Source of the DNA: Gammaproteobacteria bacterium HGW-Gammaproteobacteria-13
Lineage (GTDB): Bacteria; Pseudomonadota; Gammaproteobacteria; Pseudomonadales; Pseudomonadaceae
Assembly (NCBI GenBank): GCA_002840155.1
Contig: PGZH01000002.1
Span: 124,001-188,000 of the forward strand
Direction of reading: 5' to 3'
DNA: 64,000 nt
Under the pieces are notes generated by a model. That model saw only the letters and a list, made by a program, of their open reading frames with translations, was not told where the DNA came from and made no database searches. The position numbers and the translations under genes are program-made. Of the stretch, positions 37,400-45,744 are shown in pieces; the stretch's first letter is position 1, and the number at the start of each line of letters is the position of its first letter.

Positions 37400-39121
37400 T
37401 CACTGCGAGCGCATGGCCCGCGCTGTACTTTCTGCATCGAGGGTATGCAAAGCCTGGTACTGGCTGACAAATACCTGCCCACCGAAGCGCTGCAGAAAAT
37501 CCGCGCGCAGCAGCCGATCCATCACCGGGCCCTTCACTTCCGCCAGATGCAGCTGCACGCCGGCGCTGTGCAGACGCTCGCTGATGGCCTCCAGGGTATC
37601 CAGGGCGCTGGCGTCGATCTGATTAACCCCGGAGCACATCAGCACCAGATGACGCACGCCAGGACGCTTGGCGATCAGCGCAGCAATGCGCTCTTCCAGG
37701 TAGCGCGCATTGGGGAAGTACAGACTTTCATCGACGCGCAGCGACAGCACGCTGGGGCTTTCCACCACCTGATAGCGCTCGACATTGCGAAAGTGCTCGC
37801 TGCCGGGCAGCTGTCCGACCACCGCCATATGCGGCCGGCTGGTACGCCAGAGAAATAACAGTATCGACAGACTTACCCCAAGCAGAATGCCAGCCTCGAC
37901 ACCGTACAGCAGCACGCCGAGCAGCGTTGCCAGCTGCGCCATTCCTTCCTGCGGTGAGTAGCGCCAAGTGCGCCGCAGACCAGCGAAATCGATCAGCCCG
38001 ACTACGGCGACGATAATGCTCGCGGCCAGCACCGCCTGCGGCAGGTGCTGCAGCAACGGCGCCAGGCCGAGCACCGCCGCCAGCATCAGCCCCGCAGCAA
38101 ACACGCCAACCAGCGGTGTGGCGACATTGCTTTGCAGCGCCAACGCCGAGCGAGAAAAACTCGCCGCCACCGGCATGCCGCCACTGCAGGCGGCAGCGAT
38201 ATTGGCCGCACCCTGGCCGAGTAGTTCCTGATCAGGATTGATCGACTGACGCTTGCGCATCGCCAGGCTCTGGGCGATGGACACCGACTCGACAAAGCCC
38301 ACCAGGGCAATCAGCACGGCCGCCGGCAGCAACTCGCGCAACAAGCCCAACTCCAGACTCGGCAGCGCCAATGGCGGCAAACCCGCGGCCACCGTACCGA
38401 CCACGCGCACGCCATAGGCTTCCAGCTGCAGCACAGCGCCCAGGGCCATCGCCAACAGCATTAACAACAATGCACTCAGCTGCCTGATGCGCAGCGCCAG
38501 GGTTTCAGGCAAACCGAACAGGCCGAGATTACGCAGCAGCATCAGCAACGCCAGGCTACCCAGGCCCAGCAGCAGCGTCGGCAGGTGCAACGCCGGCACC
38601 TGCGCATACAACGTGGGCAACACCTGCAACAGCGTCAGCCCGTCGGCGCGCACGCCCAATAGATGCTTGAACTGGCTGACCGCAATCAGCAATGCCGAGC
38701 CGCTGACAAAACCGGAAATCACCGGATGACTAAGAAAATTGGCGACAAAGCCCATCCGCAACAGGCCCATCAACAGCAGTAATACGCCGACCAGCAGGGT
38801 CAGGGTGGTGGCCGCCACCAGATAAGCCGCGCTGCCGGCGGCAGCCACTGGGGCCAAGGCCGCTGCAGTCATCAACGACAGCACCGCTACCGGGCCGAAC
38901 GACAGCGCCACCCCAGGGCTGGCGCCGATCAAGGCATAAACCACCAGCGGCAGAATGCTCGCGTACAAGCCCACCACCGCTGGCAAACCGGCCAGCTGCG
39001 CATAGGCCAACGCTTGCGGCACCAACAGCAGACAGACCAGGCACGCAGCCAGCAGATCGCGACCGGCCTGGTCGCGGTCGTAATGGCGCAAGGTATTCAG
39101 CAGCGGCCATCTAGAGAACAT
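37400..39121 (-). CDS. SulP-family anion transporter with STAS domain
   Basis: 573 residues: about a dozen membrane segments with GLYASILPLVVYALIGASPG and FANIVAA-type SulP motifs (AANIAAACSGGMPVAASFSR), then a cytoplasmic STAS domain (about 460-555: LSLRVDESLYFPNARYLEER, VRHLVLMCSGVNQIDASALD). SulP proteins carry sulfate, bicarbonate or other anions. The start codon overlaps the stop of the persulfide-dioxygenase-like gene by 11 bases, which makes it the last gene of the sulfur operon. Exporting or importing sulfur oxyanions is therefore the likely role. Confidence 0.92.
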   Translation of the reverse strand: MFSRWPLLNTLRHYDRDQAGRDLLAACLVCLLLVPQALAYAQLAGLPAVVGLYASILPLVVYALIGASPGVALSFGPVAVLSLMTAAALAPVAAAGSAAYLVAATTLTLLVGVLLLLMGLLRMGFVANFLSHPVISGFVSGSALLIAVSQFKHLLGVRADGLTLLQVLPTLYAQVPALHLPTLLLGLGSLALLMLLRNLGLFGLPETLALRIRQLSALLLMLLAMALGAVLQLEAYGVRVVGTVAAGLPPLALPSLELGLLRELLPAAVLIALVGFVESVSIAQSLAMRKRQSINPDQELLGQGAANIAAACSGGMPVAASFSRSALALQSNVATPLVGVFAAGLMLAAVLGLAPLLQHLPQAVLAASIIVAVVGLIDFAGLRRTWRYSPQEGMAQLATLLGVLLYGVEAGILLGVSLSILLFLWRTSRPHMAVVGQLPGSEHFRNVERYQVVESPSVLSLRVDESLYFPNARYLEERIAALIAKRPGVRHLVLMCSGVNQIDASALDTLEAISERLHSAGVQLHLAEVKGPVMDRLLRADFLQRFGGQVFVSQYQALHTLDAESTARAMRSQ

Positions 39122-39974
39122 TCAACGGCACCTTGAGGTAACGCACGCCATTGTCTTCAGCGGGCGGCAGATGGCCGGCGCGCATATTCACCTGTACCGC
39201 CGGCAGCATCAGCGCCGGCATGCCCAGGCTGGCATCACGAGCTTGGCGCATAGCAACAAAGGCGTCTTCATCAATGCCCTGGTGCACATGCACGTTATGC
39301 GCGCGCTGCTCGGCCACTGTGGTCTGGCAGCAATGCTGCTCGCGCCCCGGCGCCAGGTAATCGTGGCACATAAACAGCCGAGTGCTGTCTGGCAGGGCAA
39401 ACAGCCGGGCAATCGAACGGTACAGCGCACGCGCGTCGCCGCCGGGAAAGTCGCAGCGCGCGGTGCCGTAATCCGGCATAAACAGGGTGTCGCCAACAAA
39501 CGCGGCGTCACCAATCAGGTAGGTCATACAGGCCGGGGTGTGCCCTGGCGTGTGCAGGGCACGGGCGTTGAGCGAACCGATCTGAAACCCCTGCTCATCG
39601 CGGAACAGCTGATCGAACTGCCGACCATCGACAGCAAACTCGCTGCCGGCATTGAACAGCTTGCCGAAGGTGTTTTGCACCACGCGAATCTGCTCGCCGA
39701 TTGCCAGCTGCCCGCCTAGAGCAGCCTTGAGATAGGGCGCAGCGGAAAGGTGATCAGCATGTACATGGGTTTCCAGCAGCCACTGCACGCTCAGCTTCTG
39801 CTCGCGCACATAGGCGATCAAGCGGTCGGCACTGTCGTGGGCGGTGCGCCCGGCGGCCGCGTCGTAATCCAGCACCGAATCGATAATGGCGCACTGCGCG
39901 GTGGCCGGGTCGCTGACCACATAGCTGTAGGTCGAGCTGGCAGGGTCGAAAAAAGCCTGAATTAGCGGGGACAT
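39111..39974 (-). CDS. persulfide dioxygenase-like metallo-beta-lactamase-fold enzyme
   Basis: 287 residues. The metal motif HVHADH (70-75) and further ligands in HTPGHTPACMTY, FVGDTLFMPDYG and LFMCHDYLAP form the ETHE1/Blh type iron site. Such enzymes oxidise glutathione persulfide to sulfite. GGAGCTGCC precedes the ATG. In BigR-regulated operons of other bacteria the equivalent gene is blh (recalled), which supports the assignment. A glyoxalase II function is the main alternative but does not fit the neighbours. Confidence 0.9.
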   Translation of the reverse strand: MSPLIQAFFDPASSTYSYVVSDPATAQCAIIDSVLDYDAAAGRTAHDSADRLIAYVREQKLSVQWLLETHVHADHLSAAPYLKAALGGQLAIGEQIRVVQNTFGKLFNAGSEFAVDGRQFDQLFRDEQGFQIGSLNARALHTPGHTPACMTYLIGDAAFVGDTLFMPDYGTARCDFPGGDARALYRSIARLFALPDSTRLFMCHDYLAPGREQHCCQTTVAEQRAHNVHVHQGIDEDAFVAMRQARDASLGMPALMLPAVQVNMRAGHLPPAEDNGVRYLKVPLNVL

Positions 39975-40019
39975 GGCAGCTCCAGCCGACCGGCCAAAGG
40001 GCCGCTCGGCACTCCAGCG

Positions 40020-40211
40020 TTAGGTCTTGGTTTTGCAGGTGCTGATACCCAGCAGCGGGTACAGCGGACAGAAGCGAAACAGGCCGGTGGCCAGCGGCAC
40101 GATGCCAATCAGGCCCCATAGGCCGATCACCCCGCTCAGGCTCAAGCCAATCAGAATCAGACCCGCGGCAATGCGCAGGCTACGGTCGAGGGTGCCAACA
40201 TTTGCTTGCAT
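40020..40211 (-). CDS. DUF2892-family inner-membrane protein
   Basis: 63 residues from the ATG at 40211 (GGGAGATC three bases upstream). Two membrane helices (AAGLILIGLSLSGVIGLWGL and IVPLATGLFRFCPLYPLLGI) and the family ending CPLYPLLGI-xx-C are typical of DUF2892/YgaP-like proteins. They often accompany sulfide-detoxification genes. The Cys residues in RFCPLY and STCKTK may handle sulfane sulfur, but this is inference. Confidence 0.9.
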   Translation of the reverse strand: MQANVGTLDRSLRIAAGLILIGLSLSGVIGLWGLIGIVPLATGLFRFCPLYPLLGISTCKTKT

Positions 40212-40231
40212 AGTGATCTCCCGATCATCAA

Positions 40232-40648
40232 TTAGCCGCGCCGGCGTTCCAGCGCAGCAAACACCACCATTCCCACCAGCATGGCCGCCACAAACAGCAG
40301 CACCTGCCAGCGCCCGGTAAGCAGAATCGCCACGGCTGGCCCCGGACAAATACCGGCAATCCCCCAGCCGACACCGAACAACAGGCTGCCGCCGATCAAC
40401 CGGCGATCCAGCTCACGCTTGGCCGGCAACTGCATCGGGGCACCGAGCAGACTGCTGCGCTGCGCGCGCGCCCAACTGAACGGCAGAAACGCCACGCCAA
40501 TCGCCGCCACCATCACCAGGGCCAGCGATGGGTCCCAGGCGCCGGCCAGGTCGAGAAACGCCAGCACCTTGGCCGGGTTGGCCATACCCGCGATCAGTAG
40601 GCCGATGCCAAAAATCAGCCCGGCAAGAAACGCCATCAGCTTGCGCAT
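40232..40648 (-). CDS. YeeE/YedE-type membrane protein, second half (DUF6691-like)
   Basis: 138 residues from the ATG at 40648; a TTG two codons earlier is possible. About four membrane segments with AFLAGLIFGIGLLIAGMANP, FGVGWGIAGICPGPAVAI. This is the second of a pair that together resemble one YeeE/YedE (TsuA-type) thiosulfate channel, each protein giving one half. It begins two bases after the stop of its partner. The likely cargo is thiosulfate or a related sulfur compound. Confidence 0.9.
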   Translation of the reverse strand: MRKLMAFLAGLIFGIGLLIAGMANPAKVLAFLDLAGAWDPSLALVMVAAIGVAFLPFSWARAQRSSLLGAPMQLPAKRELDRRLIGGSLLFGVGWGIAGICPGPAVAILLTGRWQVLLFVAAMLVGMVVFAALERRRG

Positions 40649-40650
40649 GT

Positions 40651-41082
40651 TCAAGCCCCCAGCAGATGACGCAGGACAAACACCGTGACGAAACCGGCGA
40701 CCATAAAGCTCAAGGTGGCGGCCAGAGAGCGCGGTGACAGCCGCGACAAACCGCAGACGCCATGCCCGCTGGTGCAGCCCGCGCCATAGCGGGTGCCGAC
40801 CCCGACCAGCAGACCGGCAACGATCAGCGCCAGCCAGCCGCTGTCGATGTGAATCTCGGGCAGACGAGTAAACAGCTGCCAGAACAGCGGCGCGAGCAAC
40901 ACGCCGAGCAGAAACAGGCCCTTCTCGCCCCAGCCTTCACCACGCTCCAGCAAACTGCCGAGCAGACCGCTGATACCGGCCACCCGACCATTCATTACGG
41001 CGAACAAGCTGGCGGCCAGACCAATCAGCGCGCCGCCGGCCAGGGCACTCCAGGGCGTGAAGTTGTACCAATCGATACTCAT
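40651..41082 (-). CDS. YeeE/YedE-type membrane protein, first half
   Basis: 143 residues from the ATG at 41082, whose first base overlaps the regulator's stop. Membrane segments include [16 protein letters not shown] and [16 protein letters not shown]. The conserved sulfur-handling motif [10 protein letters not shown] follows ARYGAGC-like sequence; Cys residues of this type relay thiosulfate in TsuA. It works with the protein encoded just downstream. Confidence 0.92.
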   Translation of the reverse strand: MSIDWYNFTPWSALAGGALIGLAASLFAVMNGRVAGISGLLGSLLERGEGWGEKGLFLLGVLLAPLFWQLFTRLPEIHIDSGWLALIVAGLLVGVGTRYGAGCTSGHGVCGLSRLSPRSLAATLSFMVAGFVTVFVLRHLLGA

Positions 41083-41405
41083 CAATGCTCACCGGCGCAG
41101 AACAGCTGATACAGGGTATTGATCACGGCCAGCGCGGCCGGGCTGCTGATGCAGTAATAAATCTGCTTGCCCTCACGACGGGTCGCCACCAGCCCTTCGC
41201 GACGCAACACCGCCAGTTGCTGCGACAGGGTCGGCTGTTGAATACCCAGCAGGGTTTCCAGCTCGCTGACATTGCGTTCGCCCTGGGACAGCTGGCACAG
41301 CAACAACAGGCGATCCGGATTGCCCAGGGCCTTGAGCAACTGCCCCGCCGCAGCGGCATTGGCGCGCAGTTGCTGGATATCGAGTGGCGGATGCTCAGGT
41401 GTCAT
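41082..41405 (-). CDS. ArsR-family sulfide/persulfide-responsive regulator, BigR/SqrR-like
   Basis: 107 residues from the ATG at 41405. Winged helix with ALGNPDRLLLLCQLSQGERN, LGIQQPTLSQQLAVLRREGL (recognition helix) and IYYCISSPAALAVI. Cys37 and Cys103 are 66 residues apart, exactly the spacing of the two redox Cys in BigR (42/108) and SqrR (41/107) as I recall them. Sulfide or persulfide would crosslink them and release DNA. Cys85 is extra. It heads the operon and faces a palindromic operator, so it probably represses itself and the genes after it. Confidence 0.92.
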   Translation of the reverse strand: MTPEHPPLDIQQLRANAAAAGQLLKALGNPDRLLLLCQLSQGERNVSELETLLGIQQPTLSQQLAVLRREGLVATRREGKQIYYCISSPAALAVINTLYQLFCAGEH

Positions 41406-41436
41406 GGCAGGCAACTCAGTTAAGATAAAAACAATC

Positions 41437-41457
41437 TATTCTTTTATATATTGAATA
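41437..41457. promoter_or_regulatory. candidate operator of the BigR-like regulator
   Basis: TATTC (41437-41441) and GAATA (41453-41457) form a palindrome around an 11-base AT-only core, 32 bases before the regulator start. BigR-type repressors bind AT-rich palindromes of this kind and block the promoter. The next upstream gene on this side ends with the porin terminator, so control applies to the sulfur operon. Confidence 0.65.
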
Positions 41458-41501
41458 ACAAGCCCTGTCCGCCACACCGCCCAGCGGTAAATCGCAGGCG
41501 A

Positions 41502-41532
41502 TAAAAAACCCGGAACAGAGTCCGGGTTTCTT
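41502..41532 (-). terminator. terminator of the OprD-type porin gene
   Basis: 9-bp stem (AAACCCGGA, TCCGGGTTT) with 6-base loop and a minus-strand T-run; 50 bases after the porin stop. Confidence 0.85.
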
Positions 41533-41583
41533 GTGTTGCTCAGGCCAAGCTGGATGCAACAGCCCAGCCTGAAACCGCCACAA

Positions 41584-42843
41584 TCAGAGCAGTGGCAGGG
41601 TGTAGCTGACGATCAGACGGTTTTCGTCGATGTCGTTGGCGAAGTTGGAACGCACGGTGGCGTTACGCAGGCGTACGCCCAGGTTCTTCAGTGCGCCTTC
41701 CTGGAATACGTACATCAGCTCGCTGTTGCGTTCCCATTCCTTACCTTCGGAACGGTTGGCAGCCAGCTCAACGTTGTCACCGGTCAGGTAACGGGTCATG
41801 AAGGTCAGACCCGGAATGCCGATGCTGGCGAAGTTGAAGTCATAACGTGCCTGCCAGGATTTTTCGTCCTTGTTGGCAAAATCACCGATCTGCACATAGT
41901 TGACCAGGAACGGGTCGGTGCCGTTGATGTAGGCAAAACCGGTGTCGCCGCTCATCTTCTGGTAGCCCAGACCGAAGCTGTGGCCTTCAATGCCGTAGGT
42001 AACCATAGCGCCCAGGGCTTTGTTATCGATGTTGCTGCGGCTGCCGTCGGTGGAGCGGGCATAACGCAGATCGGTCTTCAGGCTCTGCTTGTCCGCCAGT
42101 GGCAGTACGTGCACCAGGCTGAACGAGTTCTGCTTGTACATATCCTCCAGTTTGGAGTGGTAGTAGCCGGCAGTCAGATCCTTGGTGATCTTGTAGTTAC
42201 CGCCGAAGAAGCTGAACGAGTCAGTGGTAGCGCCGCCGGTAGTAGTGATGCCGCGACGGCCGCCGGTGGTCAGGGCGATATCTTCATAGTCATTGGAGTT
42301 ACGGCCGTTGACTTCACGTACATGACCCATGTCTAGGGTCAGACCATCGATTTCCTGGGAGACCAGATGACCGGCCTGGAAAACCTGCGGCAGCAAACGG
42401 CTGTCGCTGGAGGCAATAGCCTGGTTCTTGAACTGCATACCGCCGACACGCAGGGTGCTTTTGGAAATCTTGGCTTTGGCTGCAACGGCCAGACCAGAGT
42501 AATTGTCCTGCGAACCGCCGGACGAACGATCCGGAACCAGCAGGCCGCTACCAGCGGTACCGTCACCGGAATCCAGCTTGAAGCCGAACATGCCGATGGC
42601 GTCAGCACCAAAACCTACAGTGCCTTCGGTAAAGCCCGACTCAGCGCGCAGGATAAAGCCCTGCGCCCACTCTTCTTGCTTGTGCTGAGCAGCGCCTTCC
42701 TGACGGAAATCACGGTTGAAGTAGAAGTTACGCGCTTCGACGGTAGCTTTGCTGTCGCCAATAAAATCGGCAAATGCCACTTGGCTCAGGGACAAGCCCA
42801 GGGTGCTGGCAGCGACGGCCAGGGCCAGGGAGGTCTTTCTCAT
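41584..42843 (-). CDS. oprE: OprD-family outer-membrane porin (OprE-like)
   Basis: 419 residues from the ATG at 42843 with GGAG upstream; an earlier frame start adds ten codons outside the signal. Signal peptide MRKTSLALAVAASTLGLSLS with cleavage near VAFA. The body has beta-barrel features: alternating strands, ARNFYFNRDFR near the N terminus and a final strand ending in NRLIVSYTLPLL. OprD-family porins admit small nutrients such as amino acids and organic acids. The neighbourhood (aguA on one side, PAS-GGDEF on the other) matches oprE of P. aeruginosa, so OprE is inferred from context. Confidence 0.85.
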   Translation of the reverse strand: MRKTSLALAVAASTLGLSLSQVAFADFIGDSKATVEARNFYFNRDFRQEGAAQHKQEEWAQGFILRAESGFTEGTVGFGADAIGMFGFKLDSGDGTAGSGLLVPDRSSGGSQDNYSGLAVAAKAKISKSTLRVGGMQFKNQAIASSDSRLLPQVFQAGHLVSQEIDGLTLDMGHVREVNGRNSNDYEDIALTTGGRRGITTTGGATTDSFSFFGGNYKITKDLTAGYYHSKLEDMYKQNSFSLVHVLPLADKQSLKTDLRYARSTDGSRSNIDNKALGAMVTYGIEGHSFGLGYQKMSGDTGFAYINGTDPFLVNYVQIGDFANKDEKSWQARYDFNFASIGIPGLTFMTRYLTGDNVELAANRSEGKEWERNSELMYVFQEGALKNLGVRLRNATVRSNFANDIDENRLIVSYTLPLL

Positions 42844-43319
42844 TATGTGTTCTCCAGTTGTGTGTGGTTGCACATCGGCGCGGGTACTGTCTTCAGCCAG
42901 TGAAGCGGCAGGCGCGCACCGAATTCGGGGGTTATTGCAAGGCCGGGCGCCGGGCAGGCGAATAGCTGCCGCAGCCAGAGGCGAGCGTGCAATAAGCGAA
43001 ATCAGGTGAGCGCGTGAAGGCAGTCAGCGCGAGCTGGGGAATGAGGACATAGCAGCGGACAGGTAAAAATCATGGCGCAGGTCTCTTCATTTTTATTCTC
43101 GGCCAATAACCCTGGCCGTTATGTGCTGAGCCCTACGCAGATACTGTGCCAGCTGCCAAAAACAGCCCGCTAAAGCCTCTATTACAAGGCTTTCCGGGTT
43201 TACCTGAGGTTTTCTGCAGGCCTGCTGAAGAGGTAATAAGCGGTTTTTTGCCTATGGCAAAAAGCAAAAAGGCGGGTTATCGCCAACGGGCGACGCTAAC
43301 GGCGTGCCTGTGCGCCTGG
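42844..43319. other. intergenic region upstream of the porin gene
   Basis: 476 bases with no gene. The right part holds a likely minus-strand terminator for the diguanylate cyclase gene at 43156-43198 (AAAGCCT/AGGCTTT stem with outer CCCG/CGGG, then five T). The rest should contain the porin promoter; I see no clear RpoN, Anr or FliA box. Confidence 0.6.
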
Positions 43320-44291
43320 TCAGTCCAGCACAATCTGATTCTTGCCCTGGCGTTTGGCCCGGTACATCGCGGCATCGGCGCGCGCGTACAGGGCATCCAG
43401 GCTGGCATCGTCAGGGCGCAGGCTGGTCAGGCCCTGACTCAGGGTCACACCGAAGGTTGTGCCTTCGTGGTTAAAACTCAAGCGGCGCACCTCGCGCTGC
43501 AGGCGCTCGGCAATCTGCTCGGCCAACTCCGGCTCGCAGCGTGGAAACAGCGCGGCAAACTCTTCACCACCGATACGCCCGAACAGATCACCCCGGCGTA
43601 ACGTGGTGGCGCCGCTGTAGGCCAGGCGCTGCAGCACCTGATCACCCATCTGGTGGCCGTAACGGTCGTTGATCTGTTTGAAGTCGTCGAGGTCGAGCAG
43701 CAGAAAGGCCAGCGGGCTGCCGTATTCACGGGCCTGCTCGAACTCACGCTGAGCGCACTCGAAGAAGTGCCGACGGTTGCTGCTCTGGGTCAGCACATCG
43801 GTGGTGGCCAGGCGGTGCAGTTCGCCTTCCAGCTGCTTCTTCTCGGTGATGTCTTCGGCGATGCCGACGATGATATGTGGCTTGCCGGGCGAGCTTTCAC
43901 GGCTGACAAAACACTTGTCGCTGAGCCAGCGAACCTGACCATCACCACGAATAATGCGGTACTCGCGGGCCTCGACCGCACCAGTTTCCAGCACCTGGGC
44001 GAAGCTTTCGGCGGCGTAATCCAGATCATCCGGGTAGATGTTGTTGCGCCACTCTTCGTAGCCGGCCAGCAGCAGCGCGGCGGAGCGGCCGAAGATCCGC
44101 TCGTAGGCGGGGCTGACGTAGATCACCCGCTGGGCATCCCAGTCAAACGCCCAGAGCACCGCATTGACGCTACCCAGCAGGGTGCTGAACAACTGCTCTC
44201 GCTCCTGCAGGCGCGCCACCTCGGCGCGGGTGTGCAACAGCGCCAGGGTCAACTCTTCCTGTTCAAGCTGCTGTCTGCTGACTTCATCCAT
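43320..44291 (-). CDS. PAS-GGDEF diguanylate cyclase
   Basis: 323 residues from the ATG at 44291, the length I recall for P. aeruginosa PA0290; a longer frame starts at 44336. A short coiled N terminus precedes one PAS domain (about 30-160, with VIYVSPAYERIFGRSAALLL). The GGDEF domain has the active motif as GGEEF (about 240-244) and an I-site RRGD five residues before it. No membrane segment is visible, so the enzyme is cytoplasmic. It makes c-di-GMP and is likely product-inhibited. It stands alone. Confidence 0.93.
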   Translation of the reverse strand: MDEVSRQQLEQEELTLALLHTRAEVARLQEREQLFSTLLGSVNAVLWAFDWDAQRVIYVSPAYERIFGRSAALLLAGYEEWRNNIYPDDLDYAAESFAQVLETGAVEAREYRIIRGDGQVRWLSDKCFVSRESSPGKPHIIVGIAEDITEKKQLEGELHRLATTDVLTQSSNRRHFFECAQREFEQAREYGSPLAFLLLDLDDFKQINDRYGHQMGDQVLQRLAYSGATTLRRGDLFGRIGGEEFAALFPRCEPELAEQIAERLQREVRRLSFNHEGTTFGVTLSQGLTSLRPDDASLDALYARADAAMYRAKRQGKNQIVLD

Positions 44292-44345
44292 AAACACCGC
44301 CGCTGCGCTCAGATAACGGGGATATGACAGCAGCATACGCCAGAA

Positions 44346-44373
44346 ATTAAAAAGCCCGCCAATAGGCGGGCTT
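44346..44373 (-). terminator. terminator of the desaturase gene
   Basis: 9-bp stem AAGCCCGCC/GGCGGGCTT (44352-44360, 44365-44373) with 4-base loop and a minus-strand T-run; 19 bases after the stop. Confidence 0.9.
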
Positions 44374-44391
44374 CCTTGGTGCTGCAGACCG

Positions 44392-45576
44392 TCAGGCGGT
44401 TGCCGGACGCAGCGAATAGGTTTTCAGCTGCTCGGCAAACTCGCGCAGCGACTGAATACCGCTGGCTTCGGCATCACTAACCCAGTGCTTGATGGCTTCA
44501 AGCATGTCGTGGCCATTGGCGCTGGTTTTTACCCAGATCTGCTGCAGGGCAAGGCGCTTCTCGTAGATCACCTTGAGCGCCTGGCTTTGCTCCAGCATGC
44601 GCTGGATACGCGCCTGGTGGGTTTCATCAAGCAGGCTCGGCTCACGCGAAAGCAGACGCTTGGCGCGGTGGAAGTGATGGCGAACCGAGGCATCGGCCTT
44701 GGCCAGCTCCTGCTGCACCAGCGGCGCGATCACCAGCTTGCGGTACTGCGCCATGATCTGAAAACGGTTGTTGAGGATGGCCATGGCGGTGTCCATGTCC
44801 AGGCTGCGCTTGCCTTCCACCCGGTGGGCAATCGGCGCGACGCGCTGCACCTGGGCCAGGCCGAGCAGGCTGAACAGCTTGATCCAGAACCAGCCCATGT
44901 CGAATTCCCACTTCTTCACCGACAGCTTGGCGCTGTTGGGGTAGGTATGGTGGTTGTTATGCAGTTCTTCGCCGCCGATAAGAATGCCCCAGGGCACCAG
45001 ATTGGTCGCAGCATCGCGGCATTCGAAGTTGCGGTAGCCCACGGCATGGCCGAGGCCGTTAATCACGCCCGCCGCCCACACCGGAATCCACATCATCTGG
45101 ATCGCCCAGATGGTGATACCGGCGGCACCAAACAGCGCCAGGTCGATGGCGCCCATCAAGGCCACACCGCCAACCGGGAAGCGCGAATAGAGGTTGCGCT
45201 CGATCCAGTCTTCCGGGCAGTTCTTGCCGTAAATACGCAGGGTTTCCGGGTTCTTCGCCTCTTCGCGGTACAGCTCGGCACCGGTACGCAACACGGTGCT
45301 CAGGCCCTTGATCACCGGGCTGTGCGGGTCATCTACGGTTTCGCATTTGGCGTGGTGCTTACGGTGGATCGCGGTCCACTCGCGGGTGTTCTGCGCCGTG
45401 GTCAGCCACAGCCAGAAACGGAAGAAGTGCTTCAGCGCCGGGTGCAATTCGAGCGCGCGATGCGCCGAGTAGCGATGCAGATAAACCGTGACGCTGACGA
45501 TGGTCACATGCGTCATCAGCAGGGTGACTGCGATCAACTGCCAGACCGACAAGTCAAGAAAACCGTTGTACCACAT
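44392..45576 (-). CDS. desA: acyl-lipid/acyl-CoA delta-9 desaturase, DesA-like
   Basis: 394 residues. The three His boxes of membrane di-iron desaturases are present: HRYSAHR (34-40), HRKHH (71-75) and HNNHH (about 204). Four hydrophobic segments flank them (LIAVTLLMTHVTIVSVTVYL first). The C-terminal 120 residues are helical and charged. Such enzymes introduce a cis double bond into existing acyl chains using O2. The context (PAS-GGDEF upstream, GGDEF/EAL downstream and divergent) points to DesA (PA0286) rather than DesB; this is a context-based choice. Confidence 0.9.
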   Translation of the reverse strand: MWYNGFLDLSVWQLIAVTLLMTHVTIVSVTVYLHRYSAHRALELHPALKHFFRFWLWLTTAQNTREWTAIHRKHHAKCETVDDPHSPVIKGLSTVLRTGAELYREEAKNPETLRIYGKNCPEDWIERNLYSRFPVGGVALMGAIDLALFGAAGITIWAIQMMWIPVWAAGVINGLGHAVGYRNFECRDAATNLVPWGILIGGEELHNNHHTYPNSAKLSVKKWEFDMGWFWIKLFSLLGLAQVQRVAPIAHRVEGKRSLDMDTAMAILNNRFQIMAQYRKLVIAPLVQQELAKADASVRHHFHRAKRLLSREPSLLDETHQARIQRMLEQSQALKVIYEKRLALQQIWVKTSANGHDMLEAIKHWVSDAEASGIQSLREFAEQLKTYSLRPATA

Positions 45577-45744
45577 GGATCACGTGCCTCATGGAAAAGG
45601 AAAGACATGGCCGCTTTTTAGCGCACATCTGTACACATTATCCCTGACCCGGATCAGAAAACCAGTTGGTCTTTTGCATAAGAATGCCGCGCCCTTATCA
45701 ACATCTATACTGCCGGTCTTAGGCAAAGGACTGACTTTTATCCC

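Noticed and set aside
43146-43601. 151-codon plus-strand frame before the diguanylate cyclase
   Set aside because: Most of it lies antisense to the GGDEF domain and the rest covers a terminator hairpin.
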